From: Paraflavitalea devenefica | Lineage (GTDB): Bacteria > Bacteroidota > Bacteroidia > Chitinophagales > Chitinophagaceae | Assembly: GCF_011759375.1 (NCBI RefSeq) | Contig: NZ_JAARML010000002.1 | Coordinates: 1,550,001 to 1,614,000 of the forward strand | Direction: 5' to 3' | Length of the DNA stretch: 64,000 nt | In this document: piece by piece, positions 1 through 6,958 of the stretch | Layout: every line of letters starts with the position of its first letter | How positions within the stretch are numbered: the first letter of the stretch is position 1 | Program-made: the position numbers and the translations under genes | The notes under the pieces: generated by a model | Database searches by the model: none | The model's input: the letters and a program-made list of their open reading frames with translations, nothing else | What the model was told of the DNA's origin: nothing

Positions 1-181
1 GTTCAGACGACACCAGGTTGGAGCTAAAGAATTCATCGCCCACTTTCAGGGCTGGCAGGTTGGCGCTACTGGGAGTTTTGAAATAGATCAATGCGCCGGT
101 AATCCTGGCTGCCACCAAAAGGCTAATAATAATGCCGCCAATAACGGCCAGGACGATAAGGGGTTTCTTCTTTTTAGACAT
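1..181 (-). CDS. S26-type signal peptidase-like protein, N-terminal part (runs off window)
   Basis: The first 60 residues are visible; the rest lies beyond the window start. The protein begins MSKKKKP, followed by one strongly hydrophobic segment (about residues 8-28) and then a stretch containing TPSSANLPALKVGDEFF. Bacteroidota S26 (signal peptidase I-like) proteins have this architecture: a short basic N-terminus, one membrane anchor, then a serine-containing motif with S-x-x-x-P and a following KVGD. Its ATG (181-179) overlaps the TAA of ispE as TAATG, so it is probably translated by coupling and is the third gene of the chain. The general-base lysine region is not visible, so activity cannot be judged. 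Confidence 0.55.
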   Translation of the reverse strand, partial: MSKKKKPLIVLAVIGGIIISLLVAARITGALIYFKTPSSANLPALKVGDEFFSSNLVSSE

Positions 182-1029
182 TACCGGCTTAAGATATAAC
201 TTTTGTATGAAGGAAATAAACCTTCCGGCGTTTTTCCTTTGGGGAAAATGCCATAAAAGCTGGAACCGCTGCCCGTCATGGAGGCATAGACAGCACCGGC
301 GGCATAGAGGCTTTCTTTAATACTTTGGAGGGCCGGATGCTGTTTGCATACAGGCGCTTCAAAATCATTGACCAGTGTATTTTTCCAGGTGTGGACGGGT
401 TGCCTAATCACCTCGCTGATGGGCGTGGCCGGAAGGGTAGGGGTGATCTGTTCAAAGGCCCATTTGGTATTGATATGTACTTCGGGGTATACCAGCAGGA
501 ACGAATAGCCAGATAGGTCCAGCGGGAGGGTCTGTAGTAATTCACCGCGCCCGGTGGCTATACAGGGCTGATTAATAATAAAAAAGGGGCAATCACTACC
601 CAATTGAAGGGAATAATCCAGCAATTGCTCCCGGCTGATGCCCAGCCTGAATTTATCATTTAGTAATTGCAGGGTAAAGGCCGCGTCGGCAGAGCCGCCT
701 CCCAGTCCGGCCCCCATGGGAATGGCCTTGTGCAGGTACAATTGTATGGGGGGCAATTGGGGAAAGTCTTTTTTCAGCAGGTGCCAGGCTTTTACGCAGA
801 GATTATCAGCCGGGGCGCCCTGTACCGGAAGGCCGCTCATGAATAGTTCCACCTCATCGGGCCCCTCGTGCAGGGGGAAGCCCTGGGCGGATACCGGCCT
901 GCCAATAATTTCTATCGCATCTTTCAGCGGCAGGGGGTAGAATACCGTTTCCAGGTCATGGAATCCATCGGCCCGTTTCCGGGTAATGTGTAAACCAAGA
1001 TTGATCTTGCAATTGGGGAAGGCGATCAT
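181..1029 (-). CDS. ispE: 4-diphosphocytidyl-2-C-methyl-D-erythritol kinase
   Basis: IspE phosphorylates CDP-ME at the 2-hydroxyl in the non-mevalonate (MEP) isoprenoid pathway, a cytosolic step. The 282-aa product has the usual length. The N-terminal substrate motif KINLGLHITRKRADGFH and the GHMP-kinase phosphate loop PMGAGLGGGSADAA (about residues 104-117) are intact, and a C-terminal GHMP motif SMTGSGSSFYG is present. The ATG overlaps the TAA of the upstream bifunctional nuclease gene, and its own TAA overlaps the ATG of the peptidase gene. Both junctions read TAATG, which suggests translational coupling in one transcript. Confidence 0.95.
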   Translation of the reverse strand: MIAFPNCKINLGLHITRKRADGFHDLETVFYPLPLKDAIEIIGRPVSAQGFPLHEGPDEVELFMSGLPVQGAPADNLCVKAWHLLKKDFPQLPPIQLYLHKAIPMGAGLGGGSADAAFTLQLLNDKFRLGISREQLLDYSLQLGSDCPFFIINQPCIATGRGELLQTLPLDLSGYSFLLVYPEVHINTKWAFEQITPTLPATPISEVIRQPVHTWKNTLVNDFEAPVCKQHPALQSIKESLYAAGAVYASMTGSGSSFYGIFPKGKTPEGLFPSYKSYILSR

Positions 1030-1625
1030 TACCGGCCTCTTTTGCGGCTATTGATCTCATCACGGATGGCGATGGCGCGGATATAATCTTCCTGGTCCAG
1101 TACCTCATTCAGCAGGGTATTCAGCTCTTCCAGTGTCATAGACCGGAGGTCGTCATGGGCGCCGCCCGATTCTGCGGCCACTGCTTCTTTGGGTTGTTTT
1201 TTCTTGCCGGAGGGGTCCTCCATCAGGATGCCGGCGCTTTCCAGGATGTTATCGTAGGTATAAATAGGACAGCCAAAACGGACGGCCAGTGCCAGGGCGT
1301 CGGAAGTGCGGGAATCTATTTCCACGGTGTCATGCTCGCTTACACACACCAGTTTAGAATAGAAAATGCCTTCCTGGAGGTCGCAGATAATGATCTCCTG
1401 CAGGTCGATATTGAAGGCATTCATGAAATTCTTCATCAGGTCATGGGTCAATGGCCTGCTGGGATGCATCTTTTCCAGTGCCACTGCAATGGCCTGCGCT
1501 TCAAAACCACCAATTACGATGGGCAAACGACGAAGGCCGTTCACTTCACCCAATACGACTGCGTAAGAGTGTGTCTGGGTGATACTGTGTGACAGCGCAA
1601 CTATTTCCAGCTCAATTTTTTTCAT
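1029..1625 (-). CDS. Bifunctional nuclease (DUF151) family protein with UVR motif
   Basis: 198 aa. Residues about 1-135 match the bifunctional nuclease (BFN/DUF151) fold: a start like MKKIELEIVALSHS, the LPIVIGGFEAQAIAVAL segment and SDALALAVRFGCPIY. After a low-complexity linker, the C-terminus (about residues 160-195) is a UvrB/UvrC-type UVR helical motif (LEELNTLLNEVLDQEDYIRA). This BFN+UVR layout is common in Bacteroidota; plant and archaeal relatives are reported DNases/RNases, but the bacterial role is not established. It is the first gene of the BFN-ispE-peptidase chain. Confidence 0.9.
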   Translation of the reverse strand: MKKIELEIVALSHSITQTHSYAVVLGEVNGLRRLPIVIGGFEAQAIAVALEKMHPSRPLTHDLMKNFMNAFNIDLQEIIICDLQEGIFYSKLVCVSEHDTVEIDSRTSDALALAVRFGCPIYTYDNILESAGILMEDPSGKKKQPKEAVAAESGGAHDDLRSMTLEELNTLLNEVLDQEDYIRAIAIRDEINSRKRGR

Positions 1626-1656
1626 ACGAAAGCACGAAACTAAGGGTTTTTTACCT

Positions 1657-1688
1657 AAAAAAAATGCGGTTGGTTATCAACCGCATTT
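1657..1688 (-). terminator. Intrinsic terminator of etfA
   Basis: A perfect 11-bp stem (1662-1672 with 1678-1688, AAATGCGGTTG and its complement) with a 5-nt loop. Read on the minus strand it is followed by an uninterrupted run of T. It lies directly after etfA and before the next minus-strand gene. Confidence 0.85.
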
Positions 1689-1718
1689 ACAGCTTTTGTT
1701 GTATAGGACCTGCTAAAT

Positions 1719-2684
1719 TTATGCCACTCCTTTTACTTTTTTCACCGCTTCTATGATTTTGGGCACTACCTCAAAGGCATCGCCTACAATACCATAGTCT
1801 GCCGCCTTAAAGAAGGGGGCTTCCGGGTCTTTATTGATCACCACGATCACCTTGCTCCTGTTTACCCCGGCCAGGTGCTGGATAGCGCCGGAAATACCGA
1901 TCGCAATATAGAGGTTGGGAGCAATGGCCAGGCCGGTTTGTCCTACGTGCTCATGGTGCGGACGCCAGTGTACATCGGCAACGGGCCGGCTACAGGCGGT
2001 AGCGCCACCCAGCAGGTGCGCCAGCTCTTCAATCATACCCCAGTTCTCGGGGCCTTTCAAACCACGGCCGCCGCTCACAACGATCTCTGCTTCGCTGAGG
2101 GGGATCTCGCCGGTAACCTTATTGACCGTCTTCACTTTTACTTTGGAGGATTCTACTGTAGCATTCAGGGCCGCTACTTCGGCAGTGCCTTCTCCGGCAG
2201 TTATTTTATAAGCGTTCGCGTTCAGTGAAATGATCTTGACAGGAGAGCTAAGGGCGATATTGGCAAATGCCTTTCCGGAAAATACGTTCTTCTTCACCAC
2301 AAAGCCATTGCTGGTATCGGGTAAAGCTACCGCACCAGACACCAGGCCTGCTTTCAAACGGGCTGCCAGCCGGGGGGCAATGGCCTTGCCATCTACGTTA
2401 TTGGAGAAAATAACCACGGTAGCGCCTGCAGCAGTGACTGCCTGTGCTATCACAGCGGTGAATACCTGCGCATCAAAATGGTTCAGGGTATCATTGGCTA
2501 CATGGTGTATCTTTTTAACACCGTACTTGCCCAGCGCGGCCAGGTCTTCCGTTACCGTACCCAGCACTACGCCTTCTGCAGTAGTGCCCAGTTGCTCAGC
2601 CACTTTAGCGCCATAGCTCAGTGCTTCTAAAGAGGCTTTTTTTACATGGCCGTCGGCCTGGTCAATGAATATAAGAACAGACAT
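1719..2684 (-). CDS. etfA: Electron transfer flavoprotein alpha subunit
   Basis: ETF-alpha binds FAD and, with EtfB, carries electrons from acyl-CoA dehydrogenases to ETF:quinone oxidoreductase. I start it at MSVLIFIDQADG (2684), giving 321 aa; the upstream extension to 2711 lies in repeat-like DNA and lacks family similarity. The C-terminal FAD-binding region is typical: SGGRGLKGPENW, SRPVADVHW, HHEHVGQTG, and IGISGAIQHLAGV followed by INKDPEAPFFKAADYGIVGD. It lies downstream of etfB on the same strand across a 119-bp gap filled with repeat-like sequence, and ends at a clear terminator. Confidence 0.95.
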   Translation of the reverse strand: MSVLIFIDQADGHVKKASLEALSYGAKVAEQLGTTAEGVVLGTVTEDLAALGKYGVKKIHHVANDTLNHFDAQVFTAVIAQAVTAAGATVVIFSNNVDGKAIAPRLAARLKAGLVSGAVALPDTSNGFVVKKNVFSGKAFANIALSSPVKIISLNANAYKITAGEGTAEVAALNATVESSKVKVKTVNKVTGEIPLSEAEIVVSGGRGLKGPENWGMIEELAHLLGGATACSRPVADVHWRPHHEHVGQTGLAIAPNLYIAIGISGAIQHLAGVNRSKVIVVINKDPEAPFFKAADYGIVGDAFEVVPKIIEAVKKVKGVA

Positions 2685-2803
2685 ATAATTTGAAAATTTG
2701 AGATCCCGCAAAGCGGGACAGGTTTTGAAAATGTGATAATGCTAAGACAATTGAGAATATGGCTGAGATATGGCAATTTTCAAATTACCACCTTACCACA
2801 TTA
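2685..2803. repeat. AT-rich imperfect inverted repeat with GC hairpin between etfB and etfA
   Basis: This gap contains a GC hairpin TCCCGCAAAGCGGGA (2704-2718). It also has related AT-rich blocks on both sides: TTTTGAAAATGTGATAATG at about 2723-2741, and on the right the complements CAATTTTCAAA and CACATTATCA near 2774-2807. Together they form a long imperfect inverted repeat. It separates two subunit genes that are usually nearly abutting. Confidence 0.6.
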
Positions 2804-3547
2804 TCAGATTAGCTTTGTTTCTTCATGCAGCAGTCTTACCAGCTCTGCAGGATTATCAGCAGGGACCAGTTTTACGCCTGCTTTGGCAGGAGGCAATTCA
2901 AAGCCTACTACGGAGGTCAGTGCATCCACTGCAGCAGGTTCTACCACTTTCAGCGGCTTGGTACGTGCGCCCATAATACCTTTCATATTGGGGATGCGTT
3001 GTTCGGCCATACCTTTCTGGCAGCTCACCACTACTGGTAATGATACTTCACAAATTTCTTCGCCCCCTTCAATTTCACGGGTGATGGTAGCGGTAGTGCT
3101 ATTCAGCTCAAACTTAATGGCCAGCGACACATACGGCAGGTTCAGCAGTTCTGCCACCATACCACCGATGGAGGAACCATTGTAGTCAATCGTTTCCTTA
3201 CCGGTGAAAATAAGATCATAATTGCCCTGCTTCGCTACTTCAGCGATCTGGGAGGCTATATAAAAACTGTCATGACTGTCGGCATTTACGCGGTAGGCTT
3301 CATCACCACCCAGGGCCAGGGCCTTGCGGATAACCGGATCTGTATCGGCGCCGGCTACTGTAACGAGGTGCAATACGGTGGAGGGGTCCTTTTCTTTTAA
3401 TTCGATGGCGCGTACCAGGGCATACCACTCGTCGTACGGATTGATAATCCATTGTACGCCATCCTGTGCGAATTTCGTATTGTTATCTGTGAAGGCTATT
3501 TTTGCCGTTGTGTCCGGCGTTTTGCTGATACAAACTAAAATCTTCAT
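2804..3547 (-). CDS. etfB: Electron transfer flavoprotein beta subunit
   Basis: EtfB is the partner subunit of EtfA and binds AMP structurally. Start chosen at MKILVCISKTPDT (3547), the conserved family N-terminus, giving 247 aa; the longer reading frame to 3643 adds unrelated residues. Family motifs seen include VQWIINPYDEWYALVRAIELKEK, the GADTDPVIRKALALGGDEAY region and the ETF-beta signature area around SLPVVVSCQKGMAEQRIPNMKGIMGA. First gene of the etfBA unit. A candidate -7 element (minus strand TATATTTG, complement of 3626-3633) lies upstream. Confidence 0.95.
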   Translation of the reverse strand: MKILVCISKTPDTTAKIAFTDNNTKFAQDGVQWIINPYDEWYALVRAIELKEKDPSTVLHLVTVAGADTDPVIRKALALGGDEAYRVNADSHDSFYIASQIAEVAKQGNYDLIFTGKETIDYNGSSIGGMVAELLNLPYVSLAIKFELNSTTATITREIEGGEEICEVSLPVVVSCQKGMAEQRIPNMKGIMGARTKPLKVVEPAAVDALTSVVGFELPPAKAGVKLVPADNPAELVRLLHEETKLI

Positions 3548-3676
3548 AACGTTTATTTTTTGTATCCCTGCTCCGCTGGGATCCGGGAGCGGGATTGATG
3601 GTTGTTTATGCAACCAATCTATATACAAATATAAGTGCCGCAAAGATAGTTTTGAAATATTTAATGGGGGAAAAAG

Positions 3677-3994
3677 ATGGAACGAATTGAGAAACTAAAA
3701 GCATTTCTGCTGGCCAGTCCGGATGATTCCTTCCTGAAACATGCGCTGGCATTGGAATACGTGAAATTGGGGGATGAGGCAGGCGCCCGGCAATTATTTG
3801 AGGAAATACTGACATTGGACCCCGGCTATATCGGCTCTTATTACCATTTGGGCAAACTGCTGGAACGAACCGGCGAGCAGCCACTGGCCATCGAATGGTA
3901 CGAAAAAGGAATGGCTGCCGCCAAAGCGGCGGGTGACCGGCATGCGTACGGAGAGCTGCAGGGGGCGTATGAAGAGGCGAGTGGTGAATGGTGA
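3677..3994 (+). CDS. Small tetratricopeptide-repeat protein
   Basis: 105 aa with two to three TPR helical hairpins: FLKHALALEYVKLGDEAGARQLFEEIL and YIGSYYHLGKLLERTGEQPLAIEWYEKGM. There is no signal peptide, so it is probably cytosolic; TPRs usually mediate protein contacts, and no specific partner can be named. A purine-rich GGGGGAAAAAG precedes the ATG. The last residues ASGEW and the stop are encoded by a tandem heptamer repeat (3976-4003), so the native C-terminus may have been altered by the repeat. It lies 51 bp upstream of tilS on the same strand. Confidence 0.8.
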   Translation: MERIEKLKAFLLASPDDSFLKHALALEYVKLGDEAGARQLFEEILTLDPGYIGSYYHLGKLLERTGEQPLAIEWYEKGMAAAKAAGDRHAYGELQGAYEEASGEW

Positions 3995-4003
3995 GTGGCG
4001 AGT
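3976..4003. repeat. Tandem heptamer repeat (GGYGARt) x4 over the TPR gene stop
   Basis: Four contiguous 7-mers: ggcgagt, ggtgaat, ggtgagt, ggcgagt. They encode the last residues and the stop codon of the TPR gene. The same family recurs twice inside tilS. Confidence 0.75.
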
Positions 4004-4045
4004 AGGGCGATGATTTTTGGGGCTTCGATTACTATCTATAGCTAT

Positions 4046-5431
4046 ATGAGTTTATTAAAGAGATTTAAGGAGTTTGCAGATAAAGAACATCTTTTCACCA
4101 CAACGGACAGGTTGCTGCTGGCGGTGAGCGGGGGGATTGACTCTGCCGTATTGTGCGAGCTCTGTTACCAGGGGGGGTATGATTTTGTGATCGCTCATTG
4201 CAATTTCCGGCTAAGAGGGGAGGAGAGTGAGCGGGATGAACAGTTTGTGCGGGACCTGGGTAAAAAGTATAGCAAGGAAGTGCTGGTAAAACAATTTGAT
4301 ACGGAAGCGTATGCTGCACAGCAGAAGGTATCTATACAGGTAGCGGCGAGGGAATTAAGGTATGCGTGGTTTGAAGAAATTGCAAGTGGCAAGCGGCGAG
4401 TGGCAAGTGGGGAAGACCTTGTTATTTTGACTGCTCACCACCTCGATGATAATATCGAAACAGTATTGATGAAGTTCTTCAAAGGCACGGGCATTGCCGG
4501 AATGCGGGGCATATTACCCAGGCAGGGGAAGATAGTACGGCCCTTGTTATTTGCGAAGAAGGAAGAACTGGCGCAGTTTGCGGCCGACCATCAACTGCCA
4601 TGGGTGGAAGACAGCTCCAATGCGCAGGATAAATACGCCCGCAATTATCTGCGGCACCAGGTAGTACCGCTGTTACAAAAGCTCTATCCTGAAGTGGTGA
4701 ATAACCTGGCCGCCAATATCACCCGTTTCCGGGAAGTGGAAGAACTGTATCACCAGGCAGTGGAAGCACATCAAAAGAAGTTGCTTGAATACAAAGGGAG
4801 TGAGGTGCATATCCCCGTATTGAAGTTGAAAAAAGCAGCGCCCTTGGCTACCCTGGTATACGAAATCACAAAAGGATATGGCTTCACGGCTGCCCAAACG
4901 GCCGACATTATTCACCTGCTGGATAGTGAATCCGGCCGCTATGTGGCGTCGGGTACGCATCGCATCATCAGGAACCGCAACTGGCTCATCATAGCGCCGG
5001 TGCGTACAGAAGCAGTGAATCACATTATCATAGAGAAGGAGGATACATTGGTTCAGTTTTCAATGGGTAGCCTGCTGCTCAAAAATGTGAGCCTCAAAGG
5101 TTCCCCATTCCCCACTCACCACTCACCACTTACTACTGACAACTCCATAGCCTGTTTAGACAGCAAGCATCTCCATTTCCCGCTCCTGCTTCGCCGCTGG
5201 AAGGCCGGCGATTATTTCTATCCCCTGGGCATGAAAAAGAAGAAGAAAGTGGCCCGCTTTCTCATTGACAGCAAGCTATCCCAAACAGACAAGGAAAAAG
5301 TATGGGTGCTGGAAAGCAATAAAAAGATCCTTTGGGTAGTGGGCATGCGTATTGATGACCGCTGTAAGCTGGACCATGATACAAAAGCCATATTACAGGT
5401 GGAATTTAAGACAGGTGGAAATAGTCTTTAA
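4046..5431 (+). CDS. tilS: tRNA(Ile)-lysidine synthase
   Basis: TilS converts C34 of tRNA-Ile(CAU) to lysidine, an essential step for AUA decoding. Start at MSLLKRFKEF (4046) gives 461 aa; the upstream frame from 3995 passes through repeat DNA. The PP-loop SGGIDS is at about residues 27-32, followed by AHCNFRLRGEESERDE and AHHLDDNIETVLMKFFKGTG. The C-terminal TilS substrate domain (LLRRWKAGDYFYPLGM, then FLIDSKLSQTDKEKVWVLE) is intact. Two segments, about residues 113-122 (ASGKRRVASGE) and about 355-368 (FPTHHSPLTTDNS), are encoded by tandem heptamers and look like repeat-derived insertions in loops. The 3' end overlaps the convergent rhomboid gene by 26 bp. Confidence 0.93.
   Translation: MSLLKRFKEFADKEHLFTTTDRLLLAVSGGIDSAVLCELCYQGGYDFVIAHCNFRLRGEESERDEQFVRDLGKKYSKEVLVKQFDTEAYAAQQKVSIQVAARELRYAWFEEIASGKRRVASGEDLVILTAHHLDDNIETVLMKFFKGTGIAGMRGILPRQGKIVRPLLFAKKEELAQFAADHQLPWVEDSSNAQDKYARNYLRHQVVPLLQKLYPEVVNNLAANITRFREVEELYHQAVEAHQKKLLEYKGSEVHIPVLKLKKAAPLATLVYEITKGYGFTAAQTADIIHLLDSESGRYVASGTHRIIRNRNWLIIAPVRTEAVNHIIIEKEDTLVQFSMGSLLLKNVSLKGSPFPTHHSPLTTDNSIACLDSKHLHFPLLLRRWKAGDYFYPLGMKKKKKVARFLIDSKLSQTDKEKVWVLESNKKILWVVGMRIDDRCKLDHDTKAILQVEFKTGGNSL
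4381..4408. repeat. Tandem heptamer repeat (GGCRAGT) x4 inside tilS
   Basis: Units tgcaagt, ggcaagc, ggcgagt, ggcaagt. The repeat sits between the helix ending in AWFEEI and the strand leading to AHHLDD, a loop position in the family. Confidence 0.75.
5105..5146. repeat. Tandem heptamer repeat (CCACTCA) x6 inside tilS, opposite orientation
   Basis: Units ccattcc, ccactca, ccactca, ccactta, ctactga, caactcc. The complement (TGAGTGG) matches the heptamers at 3976 and 4381. The length of 42 nt is exactly 14 codons, so the reading frame is kept. Confidence 0.75.
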
Positions 5432-6050
5432 TCTGCTCCACGAACATACGGAGCACCGGATAATCTGAGAAAAGACTGGCCATGATGATCACGAACGCCA
5501 GGCCATAGACAGAGCCCCAGAAGTGCGCGCCATGGGCGATATTGCCACCGCCACGTTTGTCCATATAGGCCGACAGGCCGAGGTATAGGAATCCGAAGAT
5601 AAACCCGGGAATATAAACCGGTATCAATATAATGCCGATGCCCCTTACCGGGTCGAGCAGGATAAAAGCAAATACTACAGCAGCCACAGCGCCGGAAGCC
5701 CCTCTGGCGGCATAGCCGGAATTATCCTTATGCTTCAGGTATAGCGGTAATGCAGCAAAGAACAAGGCCGACACATACAACAAAAGGAACATGAGCTTCC
5801 CTTTTTCCTGGAATACCGTATACGTGAATTTTTCTTCCACAGTACGACCAAATAAATACAAGGCATACATATTAAGTCCCAGGTGGAGGTAATTGGCGTG
5901 TATCAGGCCATGAGAAAAGAAGCGGTACCATTGCCGGGAGTAGTTAATAGACGTAGGATAAAAGATAAGATCGTTATCAATTTTTGTGTTGTTAAGCGCC
6001 GAATAAGAAACCAATACTGTTATAATGATAATAATTAAAGTAATGCTCAT
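5406..6050 (-). CDS. Rhomboid-family intramembrane serine protease
   Basis: 214 aa from the ATG at 6050; the longer frame to 6071 would need a TTG. Six or so hydrophobic segments are visible. Rhomboid hallmarks are present: the SHGLIHANYLHLGLNMYAL segment (His/Asn of the oxyanion region), RGASGAVAAVVFA with the GxSG nucleophile serine, and GNIAHGAHFWGSVYG with the catalytic histidine. Rhomboids cleave transmembrane helices of membrane proteins; the substrate is unknown. It converges on tilS with a 26-bp overlap and lies 44 bp downstream of rlmH on the same strand. Confidence 0.88.
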   Translation of the reverse strand: MSITLIIIIITVLVSYSALNNTKIDNDLIFYPTSINYSRQWYRFFSHGLIHANYLHLGLNMYALYLFGRTVEEKFTYTVFQEKGKLMFLLLYVSALFFAALPLYLKHKDNSGYAARGASGAVAAVVFAFILLDPVRGIGIILIPVYIPGFIFGFLYLGLSAYMDKRGGGNIAHGAHFWGSVYGLAFVIIMASLFSDYPVLRMFVEQIKDYFHLS

Positions 6051-6094
6051 TGTTACTGCTATTAGGCTCAAATCTAATCAAAAACCCGACAGTT

Positions 6095-6568
6095 TTAACT
6101 ATGGTGGTACTTTTCATTGCGTATAATGGTGCAGGCACGGTAAACCTGCTCGGCCAGTATGAGCCGCACCAACTGGTGGGGGAAGGTAAGATCGGATAAG
6201 GACCATTTATGATTGGCCCTTTTCAATACTGCGTCATCAATGCCATAGGCGCCGCCGATAAGGAATACCAGTTTTTTAATACTTTCATTGGCCCTGGCCT
6301 GCATGAATTTGGCCAGTCCTTCGGAAGAGAAGGACTTGCCCCGTTCATCCAACGCTACCAGGTAATCGCCGCTGTCGAGCCATTCCAGGATCGTTTCTCC
6401 TTCTTTCTTCTTCAGGTCCATTTCACTGAGCATGCCTGCATTTTTGGGCACAGGAATGATCGTCCACTGCACCGGATAATATTTCGATATGCGGCCGGTG
6501 AAGTCTTCTATACCGGCTTGTACATACGGCTCATGTTTTTTACCTATCGACCAGAAATGGATCTTCAT
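6095..6568 (-). CDS. rlmH: 23S rRNA (pseudouridine1915-N3)-methyltransferase
   Basis: RlmH methylates pseudouridine 1915 in helix 69 of 23S rRNA using S-adenosylmethionine. The 157-aa product has family length. The SPOUT-fold knot motifs are clear: YLVALDERGKSFSSEGLA, VFLIGGAYGIDDAVL (SAM loop), and the C-terminal LTFPHQLVRLILAEQVYRA with terminal KYHH. The ATG at 6568 is preceded by a repeat-rich gap. The gene is followed on the same strand by the rhomboid gene. Confidence 0.95.
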   Translation of the reverse strand: MKIHFWSIGKKHEPYVQAGIEDFTGRISKYYPVQWTIIPVPKNAGMLSEMDLKKKEGETILEWLDSGDYLVALDERGKSFSSEGLAKFMQARANESIKKLVFLIGGAYGIDDAVLKRANHKWSLSDLTFPHQLVRLILAEQVYRACTIIRNEKYHHS

Positions 6569-6600
6569 GCGTTAAAAGTAAGGATTAATACGGCAATCGG

Positions 6601-6618
6601 TCCCGACAAGAGTCGGGA
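6601..6618. repeat. GC-rich short palindrome TCCCGAC-AAGA-GTCGGGA
   Basis: A perfect 7-bp stem with a 4-nt loop, in the gap upstream of rlmH. It resembles the hairpins at 2704-2718, 10664-10685 and 42801-42817. Confidence 0.7.
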
Positions 6619-6656
6619 GCAGTCGGCAATAAGAAGTGCGCAACTGTTTTTCTCGT

Positions 6657-6701
6657 TGCCTCAATGCCTTGTTGCCTTGTTGCCTTTATGCCTCCTGTGC
6701 C
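6657..6701. repeat. Tandem octamer-period repeat (TGCCTTGT)
   Basis: TGCC recurs at 6657, 6665, 6673, 6681, 6689 and 6698, an 8-bp period drifting to 9 at the last step. It lies 40 bp upstream of a small lipoprotein gene. Confidence 0.7.
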
Positions 6702-6741
6702 CGTGGCAATGCTTTTGCATGAAGCAGCCTAAACATCTCTT

Positions 6742-6912
6742 ATGAATCGTATTGTATATCTCTTTGCTGTATTGTTGAGTATGATAGGGCTGCAATCCTG
6801 TGAATTGATTGCAGGCATTTTTAAAGCAGGTGTGTGGACAGGTATCCTGCTTGTGGTAGTAGTGGTAGGCCTCATCATCTGGATCATTGCAAAGATGGCA
6901 GGCAGAAAATAA
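6742..6912 (+). CDS. Small membrane lipoprotein
   Basis: 56 aa, found by reading the gap. A signal-like segment (VYLFAVLLSMIGLQSC) ends in a lipobox-like cysteine at residue 20, followed by EL, a short GIFKAGVWTG segment and a strongly hydrophobic helix ILLVVVVVGLIIWIIA with a basic tail KMAGRK. Small proteins of this type are conserved in Bacteroidota and are sometimes labelled phosphatidate cytidylyltransferase in databases. At this length no catalytic domain is possible, so I do not use that label. The stop overlaps the edge of the terminator of the convergent PHP gene. Confidence 0.6.
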   Translation: MNRIVYLFAVLLSMIGLQSCELIAGIFKAGVWTGILLVVVVVGLIIWIIAKMAGRK

Positions 6913-6941
6913 AAAGCCGCCGGCAGTATTGCCGACGACTT
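6907..6941 (-). terminator. Intrinsic terminator for the PHP phosphodiesterase gene
   Basis: Stem 6914-6925 with 6930-6941 around a 4-nt loop. Two positions are C-A mismatches in a plus-strand RNA but G-U wobbles in a minus-strand RNA, giving a full 12-bp stem followed by a U-rich tract. This shows it serves the minus-strand gene. Confidence 0.8.
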
Positions 6942-6958
6942 AGTTTGTCCACTAAGTA

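Noticed and set aside
3976-5146. CRISPR array
   Set aside because: The repeats are 7 bp, contiguous, without spacers, and partly coding.
6742-6912. Phosphatidate cytidylyltransferase
   Set aside because: Some databases use this label for similar short proteins, but 56 residues with one membrane helix cannot hold the enzyme's catalytic domain.
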